NCBI GenBank assembly: GCA_027403435.1
Contig: DAHZDR010000180.1
Coordinates: 1-9,819 of the forward strand
Length of the DNA: 9,819 nt
Direction of reading: 5' to 3'
Source: Deltaproteobacteria bacterium
Lineage (GTDB): Bacteria; Desulfobacterota; Binatia; Binatales; Binataceae
The position numbers were made by a program, and so were the translations under genes. Positions 1 to 6,644 of the stretch are shown piece by piece. Every line of letters starts with the position of its first letter. Position 1 is the stretch's first letter. The notes beneath the pieces are model-generated. The model searched no databases, had not been told where the DNA came from, and was given only the letters and a program-made list of their open reading frames with translations.

Positions 1-1242
1 GCCCGCGTCCCGCTCGGTCGCGCCCATATGAATCTCGTAGCCGGCAAGCTCATCGCCGCCCACCGGCGCCATCCCGTTGAACGGAGAGGGCGCCGCGACC
101 CGGGCGCAAATCTGCGCGGTGCGTTTCTCGCGTTCAAAGCGGGTCGCAATTGGCAACAGGCCGAGTCCAGGCGCCGAGCGGACCGCCGATTCGACGCCGA
201 ACGGATCGTCAATCCGCCCTCCCAGCATCTGGCATCCGCCGCAGATTCCAACCATTGGCTCGGCACGCCGACCGCGCTCCACGAGCAGGCTGGCCAGTCC
301 CGTGCGCCGCAGCCACTCGAGGTCCGCGACAGTGCTCTTCGTGCCTGGAATCACGACCAGATCCGGACGGCCCAGCTCCCTGGCTTCCGCGACGAAACGC
401 ACGCATACGCCAGCTTCGTGTTCGAGCGGCAACAGGTCGTCATAGTTGGAAATATGCGGCAGGCGAATCGCCGCGATATCGAGTTCGCCGGCGCGCGCGC
501 GGCGGCCGCGCCGATCCTCAAGCGCGACCGAATCCTCGTCGGCGATCCGCAGATGCGGAAGATACGGAACCACGCCGAGCATCGGGATGGCGAAGCGGCG
601 TTCGAGGTATTCGATTCCGGGAGCGAGGAGCGTGGCGTCGCCGCGGAACTTGTTGATCAAAAAGGCCGCGACGCGGGCGCGGTCGGCCGGTTCGAGCAGA
701 TCGATCGTGCCGACGAATTGCGCGAAGACGCCGCCGCGATCGATATCGCCAACCAGCGCCACCGGCGCGTCAGCCTCACGCGCGACGTGCATGTTGACGA
801 TATCGTGCGATCGCAAATTGATTTCCGCGGGACTGCCGGCGCCCTCGATCACGACGAAATCGTGCGCGGCGCGCAGCCGCTCCAGCGAATCGCGAATCAC
901 CCGCGTCAACTCCGGCCGCAGCGCGTGATAATCGCGAAAGCCCAGGCTCGCGACCGGCCGGCCCATCACCACGACCTGCGAGCGCATCCCGGGCTCGGGC
1001 TTGAGCAGAATCGGATTCATGTCCGCGGTTGGCGCGATTCCGGCGGCTTCGGCCTGCACCGCCTGGGCGCGGCCGATTTCAGCGCCGTCGGCCGTGACGA
1101 ACGAATTGAGCGCCATGTTCTGCGCCTTGAAGGGCGCCACGCGCAACCCCAGTTGGCGCAAGATCCGGCAGAAGGCGGCGGCGATCAGGCTCTTGCCGAC
1201 CGACGACGCGGTCCCCTGGACCATCAGCGTGCGCGCCGTCAT
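1..1242 (-). CDS. cbiP: Cobyric acid synthase, CbiP/CobQ type (C-terminus off the left edge)
   Basis: Glutamine-dependent amidase of cobalamin synthesis; the family amidates the b, d, e and g side chains of adenosyl-cobyrinate a,c-diamide using ATP, in the cytoplasm. Read from the minus strand, 414 codons are open with no stop before the window edge; the family is usually near 490 residues, so roughly 75 are missing. The N-terminal synthetase domain shows the P-loop-like VQGTASSVGKS (8-18), PFKAQNMALNS (37-47), VIEGAGSPAEIN (131-142) and GDIDRGGVF (165-173). The C-terminal class I amidotransferase domain shows VIPGTKST (297-304), the nucleophile Cys334 in GICGGCQMLGG and GYEIHMG (401-407). 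Family members usually have Tyr where this one has Cys337 (GGYQ). The ATG at 1242 overlaps the upstream cbiA stop as ATGA, indicating translational coupling and one operon. The equivalent name in aerobic-pathway organisms is cobQ. Confidence 0.96.
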   Translation of the reverse strand, partial: MTARTLMVQGTASSVGKSLIAAAFCRILRQLGLRVAPFKAQNMALNSFVTADGAEIGRAQAVQAEAAGIAPTADMNPILLKPEPGMRSQVVVMGRPVASLGFRDYHALRPELTRVIRDSLERLRAAHDFVVIEGAGSPAEINLRSHDIVNMHVAREADAPVALVGDIDRGGVFAQFVGTIDLLEPADRARVAAFLINKFRGDATLLAPGIEYLERRFAIPMLGVVPYLPHLRIADEDSVALEDRRGRRARAGELDIAAIRLPHISNYDDLLPLEHEAGVCVRFVAEARELGRPDLVVIPGTKSTVADLEWLRRTGLASLLVERGRRAEPMVGICGGCQMLGGRIDDPFGVESAVRSAPGLGLLPIATRFEREKRTAQICARVAAPSPFNGMAPVGGDELAGYEIHMGATERDAG

Positions 1243-2636
1243 CGCCCGGCGGCTCGCGCGCGCGCCGCCGCGCATGACGCGACGAAACCCGCCGCGGCTT
1301 CCGGATTCGACGCCCAATGCGCGTGAACGTAAGTCGCGAGCAGGCTGCCGACGGCGAAGCCCTCGTTGAACGGTCCGCCCCGGCGCGCGCGTGCCGCGTA
1401 CGCGCGATTCAACCCCTCCGGCGCGGGTTCGAGCGTCGAGTAGCGGAACTGATGGCCGCGAAAGCGGAGGCCGGCCGCGCCGAGCAAGGTCGGCTGAGTG
1501 GTTTCGACCTCCACGTAACCCAGCGCCTGCAGCCGATCATGCATCACCGCCTCGGCGGGAATCGCTCCGGCCATCGGAAAAACGGCGCCGTCGAGCGTGC
1601 GAATCCCGCGCGTGAAATACATCAGGCCGCCGCACTCCGCATAAATTGGCGCGCCGCGCCGATGCATCGCGGCGACCGCGTCCAACATCGTCCGATTTTC
1701 GGCAAGTTCGCGCGCGTGAGCCTCCGGGTAGCCGCCGCCGAAATAAAGCCCGTCCACGGCGGGCGGTTCGGCGTCATGGATCGGGCTGAAACGCACGAGC
1801 TCGGCGCCCAGCGATTCGAGCCGGCGCAGGTTGTCGTCATAGTAAAAATGAAACGCCTCGTCCCACGCGACGCCGATTCGGCATGGAAGCTTCGCGCGAC
1901 CGGTCGCCGTATCCGCCGAAGCGGCGGCGAAATCGATCGCGGACGCGTTCCGCGCCGCCGCGACGATCGCATCCAGGTCGAACCATTCGCCAACGTGCCG
2001 CGCCCAGCTCTCGATACTGGCGGAGGGCACGTGCGCTTCGTCGGCGGCGAACAGCCCCAGATGGCGTCCGGGAAAAGCCGCAGCGGCGTCGGCCGGCAAC
2101 CCGCCGATCACGGGAATCTCCCGTGAGGCCTCGCGCAGCAGGTCGAGATGCCGGCGGCTGCCGAGCCGATTACAGATCAGTCCGGCAAACTTGACCGCCG
2201 GATCGAAATGAGCGAACCCGTGCGCGATCGCCGCGACCGTGCGCGCCATCCCCGAGGCGTCCGTCACCAAAAGCACCGGCGCGCCAAGCCATTTCGCGAT
2301 TTCGGCGGTCGAGCCCTCGTCGCCGGTCGGGGTCGCGCCGTCGAATAGCCCCATCATGCCCTCGATCACGGCGATCTCGGCGTTGGCGGAGGTGCGCGCG
2401 AAAGTCGCGGCCACCGCGGCGCGGCCCATCATCCAGCCGTCGAGATTATGCGAGACGGCGCCGGCGGCGCGCGCGTGATAAGTCGGGTCGAGATAATCGG
2501 GACCGCATTTGTACGCCGCCACGCGCATCCCGCGCGCCCGTAACGCCGCGATCAAACCGACCGTCACGGTGGTTTTACCGGCGCCGCTGCCGGTCGCCGA
2601 GACCACGATGCGGGGAACATTGCCGTTTGACGACAT
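1239..2636 (-). CDS. cbiA: Cobyrinic acid a,c-diamide synthase (CbiA/CobB type)
   Basis: ATP- and glutamine-dependent amidation of the a and c carboxylates of cobyrinate (CbiA) or hydrogenobyrinate (CobB), the step before CbiP/CobQ acts. The 465 residues are close to the usual family length. The N-terminal synthetase domain has the P-loop GSGAGKTT (16-23), YKCGPDYLDP (42-51) and IEGMMGLFDG (91-100). The C-terminal amidotransferase domain has YFGGGYPE (298-305), the nucleophile Cys335 in YAECGGLMY and the late YVHAHWASNP (437-446), which carries the conserved His438. The usual GHEFHYS motif reads GHQFRYS (394-400). The ATG at 2636 puts the P-loop at the normal distance from the N-terminus but has no clear Shine-Dalgarno, so translation may depend on an upstream reading frame. 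The stop overlaps the cbiP start by 4 nt. Whether the cobalt-early (cbi) or cobalt-late (cob) route is used cannot be told from these two genes. Confidence 0.96.
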   Translation of the reverse strand: MSSNGNVPRIVVSATGSGAGKTTVTVGLIAALRARGMRVAAYKCGPDYLDPTYHARAAGAVSHNLDGWMMGRAAVAATFARTSANAEIAVIEGMMGLFDGATPTGDEGSTAEIAKWLGAPVLLVTDASGMARTVAAIAHGFAHFDPAVKFAGLICNRLGSRRHLDLLREASREIPVIGGLPADAAAAFPGRHLGLFAADEAHVPSASIESWARHVGEWFDLDAIVAAARNASAIDFAAASADTATGRAKLPCRIGVAWDEAFHFYYDDNLRRLESLGAELVRFSPIHDAEPPAVDGLYFGGGYPEAHARELAENRTMLDAVAAMHRRGAPIYAECGGLMYFTRGIRTLDGAVFPMAGAIPAEAVMHDRLQALGYVEVETTQPTLLGAAGLRFRGHQFRYSTLEPAPEGLNRAYAARARRGGPFNEGFAVGSLLATYVHAHWASNPEAAAGFVASCAAARARAAGR

Positions 2637-2645
2637 GGTGAAATT

Positions 2646-2843
2646 TTACGCCAGAACGATTCGCGCGCCATGCGGATGCGCGCCGTCGAGGAGTTGATGC
2701 GATTTGCGCGCGGCGTCCAGGAACAATCCGATGGGCGGCCCGCCGCGCGATCGTTCTTGCCGCGGGACCGCGCAATCCGCGACCGCTTGCGCCGCGCCGC
2801 GATCGTCGGCGACGATTACATCATGGTCGATTCCGCGCGGCAT
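2646..2843 (-). CDS. Possible small unrecognised protein upstream of cbiA (65 aa)
   Basis: Tentative 65-codon ORF ending 9 nt before the cbiA start. In its favour: an ATG preceded by GGAAGG (2855-2860) with an 11-nt spacer, the same direction as the cobalamin genes, and a position that would provide translational coupling for cbiA, which has no clear ribosome binding site of its own. The product is soluble-looking, with an N-terminal half around DHDVIVADD and a C-terminal half around IGLFLDAARK; no signal peptide or membrane segment is visible and I do not recognise the family. Against it: an antisense frame at 2670-2867 is also open, and by my count has slightly more G/C at third codon positions, closer to what real genes here show. 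It could also be plain 5' leader of cbiA or a gene remnant. Confidence 0.35.
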   Translation of the reverse strand: MPRGIDHDVIVADDRGAAQAVADCAVPRQERSRGGPPIGLFLDAARKSHQLLDGAHPHGARIVLA

Positions 2844-2915
2844 CTTTGGTCGGACCTTCCGGTTTGACGGCGTTCATCATAGACCGATTCTCCGCCGTGC
2901 GCATCGCCACGCCCG

Positions 2916-2960
2916 GCCGCGGCGCAAGCGCGAAAAAACGCAATGCGCTTGCGCCGCGGC
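2916..2960. repeat. Perfect 16-bp inverted repeat with a 13-nt loop
   Basis: The left arm GCCGCGGCGCAAGCGC (2916-2931) is exactly complementary to the right arm GCGCTTGCGCCGCGGC (2945-2960). The loop (2932-2944) contains a run of six A. A G-U pair could extend the stem at each end on the plus-strand transcript. No T-run follows on either strand, so it is not a classical intrinsic terminator. It lies between two divergent units and would be in the 5' leader of whichever transcript starts outside it. It could be a leader hairpin, a bidirectional transcription block or one copy of a dispersed palindromic element. Confidence 0.85.
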
Positions 2961-2966
2961 TTGGGC

Positions 2967-2981
2967 TTCCGTTAAACGGAA
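2967..2981. promoter_or_regulatory. Operator-like palindrome TTCCGTT-A-AACGGAA
   Basis: Two perfect 7-nt half-sites flank one central base, 38 nt upstream of the methyltransferase GTG. The size and symmetry suit a dimeric DNA-binding regulator. It would overlap the weak -10 candidate TTAAAC on the plus strand, which would fit repression, and it could also govern the divergent cobalamin unit. No regulator gene is present in the window and I do not recognise the sequence as a known operator. Confidence 0.4.
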
Positions 2982-3005
2982 CAGGGGCGCCCGCGCGCCG
3001 CCGCC

Positions 3006-3010
3006 GGAGA
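3006..3010 (+). promoter_or_regulatory. Shine-Dalgarno GGAGA deciding the methyltransferase start
   Basis: GGAGA ends 9 nt before the GTG at 3020. It favours this GTG over the upstream in-frame ATG at 2846, which would add 58 Arg-rich, low-complexity residues encoded by the inverted repeat and palindrome. Confidence 0.6.
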
Positions 3011-3019
3011 ACCAAAGCA

Positions 3020-3802
3020 GTGAATCCACACGACTCGCCCAAGCAGGAATGGAAGGCCGACAACTACGCCCGTAATGCGCACTTCGTGCCCACCCTGGGC
3101 GCGCCGGTGCTGCAATTGCTGGCGCCGCGCCCCGGCGAGCGCATCCTCGACCTCGGATGCGGCGACGGCGTGTTGACGGAAAAAATTGCGGCCGCCGGCG
3201 CGACCGTGATCGGTGTCGATGCGGCGCCGGACATGATCGCGGCGGCGCGCGCGCGCGGACTCGACGCGCGCGTAGGCGACGGCGGACGGCTCGAATTCGC
3301 CGCCGAATTCGACGCGGTATTCTCCAACGCCGCCCTCCATTGGATGAAGTCCGATCCCGACGCGGCGATCGGCGGCGTCAAACGGGCGCTCAAGCCAGGC
3401 GGCCGCTTCGTCGCCGAGATGGGCGGCCACGGATGCGTCGCGGCGATCACCGTGGCGATCGTCGCGGCTCTCGAACGGCGCGGCGTCGCCAACGCGGCGG
3501 CCGGCATTCCGTGGTACTTTCCGACCGTTGACGATTATCGCGCGCGGCTCGAAGGCGCGGGCTTCACGGTGGACTATATCGAGCTGATCCCGCGTCCAAC
3601 GCCGCTGCCCACGGCAATGGCCGGATGGCTGGAAATTTTTGGCCAGCCGTGTTTCAATCGCCTGCCGCCCGGCGACCGCCCCGCGGCGATCGCCGAAGTC
3701 ACGGCGGCGCTGAAGCCGGTGCTCTGCGACGAACAAGGCCGCTGGACCGGCGACTACATCCGGCTGCGCTTCAAGGCGCGCGTTCCGGACCAACCCAAAT
3801 AA
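3020..3802 (+). CDS. Class I SAM-dependent methyltransferase
   Basis: Transfers a methyl group from S-adenosylmethionine to an unknown small-molecule acceptor, probably in the cytoplasm. The 260-residue product shows SAM motif I as ILDLGCGDG (42-50), the acidic end of strand 2 in GVDAAPDMI (65-73), motif II-like FDAVFSNAALHW (97-108) and the post-motif ALKPGGRF (123-130). The N-terminal WKADNYARNAHFVP (11-24) followed by the Rossmann core resembles the trans-aconitate methyltransferase-like branch of the methyltransferase 11/25 group; the substrate cannot be assigned. The GTG start is chosen for its Shine-Dalgarno and because the family usually begins shortly before such a motif. It is the only plus-strand gene, divergent from the cobalamin unit and convergent with the acyl-CoA dehydrogenase. 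A corrin-pathway methylase is unlikely: those tetrapyrrole methylases have a different fold. Confidence 0.9.
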   Translation: MNPHDSPKQEWKADNYARNAHFVPTLGAPVLQLLAPRPGERILDLGCGDGVLTEKIAAAGATVIGVDAAPDMIAAARARGLDARVGDGGRLEFAAEFDAVFSNAALHWMKSDPDAAIGGVKRALKPGGRFVAEMGGHGCVAAITVAIVAALERRGVANAAAGIPWYFPTVDDYRARLEGAGFTVDYIELIPRPTPLPTAMAGWLEIFGQPCFNRLPPGDRPAAIAEVTAALKPVLCDEQGRWTGDYIRLRFKARVPDQPK

Positions 3803-3807
3803 CGCGC

Positions 3808-3822
3808 CGGCGAAATTCGCCG
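3808..3822. terminator. Small GC hairpin between convergent genes
   Basis: CGGCGAA-A-TTCGCCG is a perfect 7-nt inverted repeat around one base, realistically a 5-bp GC stem with a 5-nt loop. It sits in the 37-nt gap between the methyltransferase stop and the acyl-CoA dehydrogenase stop, where a bidirectional terminator is expected. No T-run follows on either strand, so termination is inferred from position only. Confidence 0.35.
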
Positions 3823-3839
3823 CGCGCCGCGGACGCCGC

Positions 3840-4994
3840 TCAGTAGCCGCGCGCGACCTGCCCGATCAGCTCCCGCGCCACCAGCAGCTTCATGATTTGC
3901 GCGGTGCCGTCGCCGATTTCGAGGCCGATAACGTCGCGCATCCGCTGCTGATGCGGCAGGTCCATGCTGAAGCCCAGATGGCCGTGCAGGAGCAGGCACT
4001 GATGGAGCACCTTGGCCGCAAGTTCCGGCGCCCACCATTTGCATCCCGCCGCCAGCCATCCGTGCGGCTCGTTGCGATCCTTGCGCCACAACGCCTCATA
4101 GCAGAGCAGCCGCGCCGCCCGCAGTTGCACCGCCGCCTCGGCCAGTGGAAACGACACTCCCTCGAAACGCGCAAGGCTGCCGCCGAAGGCCTGCCGTTCC
4201 GCCACATATTTGCAGGTCTCATCGACGCTCTGCTGCGCCGCGCCGACGCACATCAGGCCGATTAGCGAACGGCTGAAATCGAATCCCTGCATCACCTGGA
4301 TAAAGCCCAGCCCTTCGTCGCCAATCCGCGTATCGGCGGGCACGCGCACCGAATCGAAGAATAGCTGGCCGCGGCCAACCGCTTTCGAGCCCAGGTCGCG
4401 AAACCGCGCGCGGCTGACGCCCGGCGACTTCAGATCGACGTAAAAGGCGCTGACGCCGCGGGCGCCCTGCGCGCGCGTCCCGGTGCGCGCCATCAGCAGA
4501 ATCGTGTCGGCCGACGAGGCGAACGAGATCGAACTTTTCTCGCCGTCGAGAATGTAACCGTCGCCGTCGCGGCGGGCGCTTAGTTTGACGTTCGCGGCGT
4601 CGGAGCCGCCCGCCGGTTCGGTAACGCCCAGCGCCGGAACGACCTCGCCGCGGCAAATCAAGGGAAGATATTCGCGCTTTTGCCGTTCGTCGCCGCGCGC
4701 GGCGATAATCGCGCCGACCAGCGCCGAGAGCAGCAATACATACGCCGCGTTGAAATCGTGGCGCCCAAGCTCTTCGAACGCGATTCCGAGCGAGACGAAA
4801 TCCAGCGACTGGCCGCCGTAACTCGCGTCAACCATCGGCGCCAGCAGGCCCATTTCGCCGAGTTTGCGCACGACTTCGCGCGGCAGATCCTCGTCCTTGT
4901 CGCGCGCCTGGTAATGCGGAGCCAGCTCGCGCGCGGCGAAGTCCGCCACGGTCCGGCGGAGCAGCTCCTGTTCTTCGTTGAAACTGAAATCCAT
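3840..4994 (-). CDS. Acyl-CoA dehydrogenase, possibly cyclohexanecarboxyl-CoA dehydrogenase-like
   Basis: FAD-dependent alpha,beta-dehydrogenation of an acyl-CoA in the cytoplasm, passing electrons to ETF. The 384 residues are the normal length. The three family domains are present: N-terminal helices with FEELGRHD (73-80), the central beta domain with VTEPAGGSDAA (124-134) and DGEKSSISFA (150-159), and C-terminal helices with ERQAFGGSLARF (267-278), LLLHGHLGFSMD (335-346) and IGDGTAQIMKLLVARE (360-375). Most relatives have Glu as catalytic base in the YEGT motif; here that position is Asp362 (GDGT). This and the GEKSSIS signature recall alicyclic acyl-CoA dehydrogenases such as AliB, but the subfamily is inferred from memory of motifs. 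The ATG at 4994 is preferred to the TTG one codon upstream because GGAGAG (5000-5005) is 5 nt from it. It is the last gene of the block, 24 nt after the esterase stop. Confidence 0.9.
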   Translation of the reverse strand: MDFSFNEEQELLRRTVADFAARELAPHYQARDKDEDLPREVVRKLGEMGLLAPMVDASYGGQSLDFVSLGIAFEELGRHDFNAAYVLLLSALVGAIIAARGDERQKREYLPLICRGEVVPALGVTEPAGGSDAANVKLSARRDGDGYILDGEKSSISFASSADTILLMARTGTRAQGARGVSAFYVDLKSPGVSRARFRDLGSKAVGRGQLFFDSVRVPADTRIGDEGLGFIQVMQGFDFSRSLIGLMCVGAAQQSVDETCKYVAERQAFGGSLARFEGVSFPLAEAAVQLRAARLLCYEALWRKDRNEPHGWLAAGCKWWAPELAAKVLHQCLLLHGHLGFSMDLPHQQRMRDVIGLEIGDGTAQIMKLLVARELIGQVARGY

Positions 4995-4999
4995 CAAGG

Positions 5000-5005
5000 C
5001 TCTCC
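5000..5005 (-). promoter_or_regulatory. Shine-Dalgarno GGAGAG for the acyl-CoA dehydrogenase
   Basis: GGAGAG with a 5-nt spacer favours the ATG at 4994. The alternative TTG at 4997 would leave only 2 nt. Confidence 0.6.
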
Positions 5006-5018
5006 AATTCGTTTCGCT

Positions 5019-6089
5019 TCAGTCGCCACGCGATCCGGCGCGGCCGTTCGGCTTTAGCGGATGACGCCGGAAGAAATCCAGCATGGCCGCCGTCCAGGGA
5101 CGCGGCCAGCGCAGATGATGCGCCATTCCGAACATCGCCGCGAGCGGATTACGCAGTCCGCCGCCGGGATCGCTCCCGCAAAACGCGTCGCAGGCCGGCG
5201 TCGCCCGCTGGTTTCGATCGATAATCGTATCGCGGTCTTTTCCGCCCAGCGCCGTGAGTTGCCGCTCGAAAAAAAGCACGTTCGGGCAAATTCCCGCAAT
5301 ATCGCAGCTATTATGCACCTGATAGGCCGCCAGCGCGGGATTATACACGCGCACTTCGCGATCGTCGGCGGGATGCGCCGCCACCGGCGCCTGCGGGCAG
5401 GCGTCCGGCTTCATCTGAAACGGGCTCGGCGACGAATAGACGCCGACCGCCGCGACCGCCGGACGATTCAGTCCGTACAGGTACGCCATCGAACCGCCAT
5501 TCGACCATCCGGTGAGATAAATCCGGTTGCGATCGACTTTGCCGTCCGCCGCCACCGCCGCGATGAAATGATCGATCGTCGCGGCGTCGACATTTTCGCC
5601 GTAAATTCGATCGCCAACCTTGACCGCGCCGCCCGGATTGAGCTGTCGATACCAGATGTCCCATCCGGTTCCGGTGCGATCGGGCCATGCGTACTGATGC
5701 GTCGTGTCGCGGCCTTGCGGAGCGAGCAAAATGAAGCCCGGACGGGCGGAATCGTCGCTGACGTTCGCGGTCTGCAGAAAGCCGGGCAGGTTGGTGGCGT
5801 TCTGCGCGCTGTCGGCCGTCGCGAGCGACGGATGCAGATAGACCACCAGTGGCAGCGGTTGCGACGGCGACGCCCGCTGCGGCGCATAGAGACAGGCGTA
5901 GCGCGGCGTGCCGTCGGCGTCGCTCCACGGTCCGAGCCTCACGCCATTGGGACAGTTCGGCCTCACGCTTTTGATAATCCGCGCCGGCGGATTGCCGAAT
6001 GGACCGCAGGCATCGGCCGCCGCCCACGCGACGCCGCTCAGCGCCCAAATCAGCCACACCGCCGCAACCGGCCAGCGCCTCCAAGCCAT
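5019..6089 (-). CDS. Secreted esterase, PHB-depolymerase/LpqC-like alpha/beta hydrolase
   Basis: Predicted exported serine esterase acting on an ester or polyester outside the cytoplasm. The 356 residues begin with a signal peptide: basic RR at 4-5, a hydrophobic stretch to about 22 and an AWA-A cleavage region near 21-25. The core shows LPLVVYLHPS (79-88), probably forming the oxyanion region, and the nucleophile elbow GWSNGGSM (194-201) with Ser196. The catalytic His is probably His324 or His325 in MAHHLRWP; the acid is less clear and may lie near HNSCDIAG (259-266). Eight cysteines follow the signal peptide (28, 46, 66, 231, 262, 268, 300, 304), enough for four disulfides, which fits a periplasmic or secreted protein. 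The ATG at 6089 has no well-spaced Shine-Dalgarno but is the start that preserves the signal peptide. It lies 27 nt after the lipoprotein gene and 24 nt before the acyl-CoA dehydrogenase. A feruloyl or acetyl xylan esterase activity is an alternative. Confidence 0.85.
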   Translation of the reverse strand: MAWRRWPVAAVWLIWALSGVAWAAADACGPFGNPPARIIKSVRPNCPNGVRLGPWSDADGTPRYACLYAPQRASPSQPLPLVVYLHPSLATADSAQNATNLPGFLQTANVSDDSARPGFILLAPQGRDTTHQYAWPDRTGTGWDIWYRQLNPGGAVKVGDRIYGENVDAATIDHFIAAVAADGKVDRNRIYLTGWSNGGSMAYLYGLNRPAVAAVGVYSSPSPFQMKPDACPQAPVAAHPADDREVRVYNPALAAYQVHNSCDIAGICPNVLFFERQLTALGGKDRDTIIDRNQRATPACDAFCGSDPGGGLRNPLAAMFGMAHHLRWPRPWTAAMLDFFRRHPLKPNGRAGSRGD

Positions 6090-6116
6090 CCTTTATGCCA
6101 CCGCCGCTGTTCGGAA

Positions 6117-6635
6117 TTATTGCGGACTGTCTTCACTCGCCGCCGGCGCGGACGCCTTGAGCTTGGGCAGATCCGGCAGGCTATTCGCGTTGGGATCGAT
6201 TTCGAGGCCGGGCTGTTCGCTAATCTGCGAGTTGATTTCGCCGTTTTCGAAGTCGCTGGTCATGGTGTCGTCAATTCCCGTCGATTTCGGATCGCTCACG
6301 CCGGCGGCGGCGCGTTGCGCCCGCTGCCGCTCGATCGCCGACTCCATCGCCTTCTGCGTCAGCGCTGCCTTGATTCCCTGATTGTGCGAAAGCTCCTCAC
6401 GATCATCCGCGGACATATTGAGCCACATCTGGCTCGCCTGAGCGGCGTTGCCGCGATTGAGCGCGTCGAGGAATTTCTGCGGCTCCGATTCGCCGTGATG
6501 GAACAGCGAGCATCCCGCCACACCGGCGGCCAGAGTCAGCGCCAGCGCCGCGCTTCCCGCCCGCGCGCGCCATCCGGAGGTCATCCTCGCGCGCCACGCC
6601 GGCGCAACCCTCGTCGGCTTCGCACAGCCACGCAT
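6117..6635 (-). CDS. Unrecognised lipoprotein (172 aa)
   Basis: Family not recognised. From the chosen ATG there is a long basic n-region, a hydrophobic segment (about 27-40) and a lipobox VAGC with the acylated Cys at 42, followed by Ser43, so outer-membrane sorting is likely by the +2 rule. The mature part has a short helical region, EPQKFLDALNRGNAAQASQMW (51-71), that reads like a substrate-count or helix-repeat type sequence, a Gln/Ala-rich helix near 90-112 and a low-complexity acidic/Pro-Ala tail. The start at 6635 is favoured by GAGG (6641-6644) with a 5-nt spacer; it overlaps the stop of the M23 gene, leaving 7 nt between the genes and implying coupling. Two alternatives remain: TTG at 6656, which overlaps the M23 gene, and ATG at 6584, which gives a signal peptide of usual length but has GAGG directly against it. 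A partner role for the M23-like protein is inference from position. Confidence 0.8.
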   Translation of the reverse strand: MRGCAKPTRVAPAWRARMTSGWRARAGSAALALTLAAGVAGCSLFHHGESEPQKFLDALNRGNAAQASQMWLNMSADDREELSHNQGIKAALTQKAMESAIERQRAQRAAAGVSDPKSTGIDDTMTSDFENGEINSQISEQPGLEIDPNANSLPDLPKLKASAPAASEDSPQ

Positions 6636-6640
6636 CACGG

Positions 6641-6644
6641 CCTC
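6641..6644 (-). promoter_or_regulatory. Shine-Dalgarno GAGG overlapping the M23 stop codon
   Basis: GAGG shares bases with the TGA of the upstream M23 gene and lies 5 nt before the ATG at 6635, an arrangement typical of translational coupling. It decides for 6635 over 6584. Confidence 0.5.

Larger units (their letters stand above)
2844..3019. promoter_or_regulatory. Divergent intergenic region between the cobalamin operon and the methyltransferase
   Basis: This 176-nt stretch separates a minus-strand unit (possible small ORF, cbiA, cbiP) from the plus-strand methyltransferase and must hold promoters for both if neither is read through from elsewhere. It contains a 16-bp inverted repeat and a 15-nt palindrome, listed separately. 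A possible minus-strand -10 hexamer, TATGAT, lies at 2876-2881, but I find no convincing -35 at normal spacing. On the plus strand TTGCGC (2950-2955) and TTAAAC (2972-2977) with a 16-nt spacer make a weak candidate. I see no recognisable cobalamin riboswitch. Confidence 0.5.

Noticed and set aside
28..1326. A 432-codon open frame on the plus strand
   Set aside because: It is antisense to cbiP, whose minus-strand translation carries every expected family motif; the plus-strand product is Arg-rich and unrecognisable.
2670..2867. A 65-codon plus-strand frame antisense to the possible small gene
   Set aside because: Its third-position GC is good, but there is no Shine-Dalgarno before its ATG and it fits no operon. 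It is kept only as a reason for doubt about the minus-strand ORF.
2916..2960. Intrinsic terminator
   Set aside because: The stem is strong but no T-run follows on either strand, and the location between divergent genes is wrong for a terminator.
2844..3019. Cobalamin riboswitch upstream of the cobalamin genes
   Set aside because: I looked on the minus strand for the B12-box and the conserved core stems and found no convincing match. The strong hairpin here does not resemble the riboswitch architecture.
2846..3019. 58-residue N-terminal extension of the methyltransferase from the ATG at 2846
   Set aside because: The extension is Arg-rich, spans the inverted repeat and palindrome and has no ribosome binding site, while the GTG at 3020 has one and gives a normal family N-terminus.
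5019..6089. S-formylglutathione hydrolase partner of the class III dehydrogenase
   Set aside because: The protein has a signal peptide and eight cysteines, so it is exported, and its nucleophile elbow GWSNGG differs from the GHSMGG type of cytoplasmic FrmB/esterase D.
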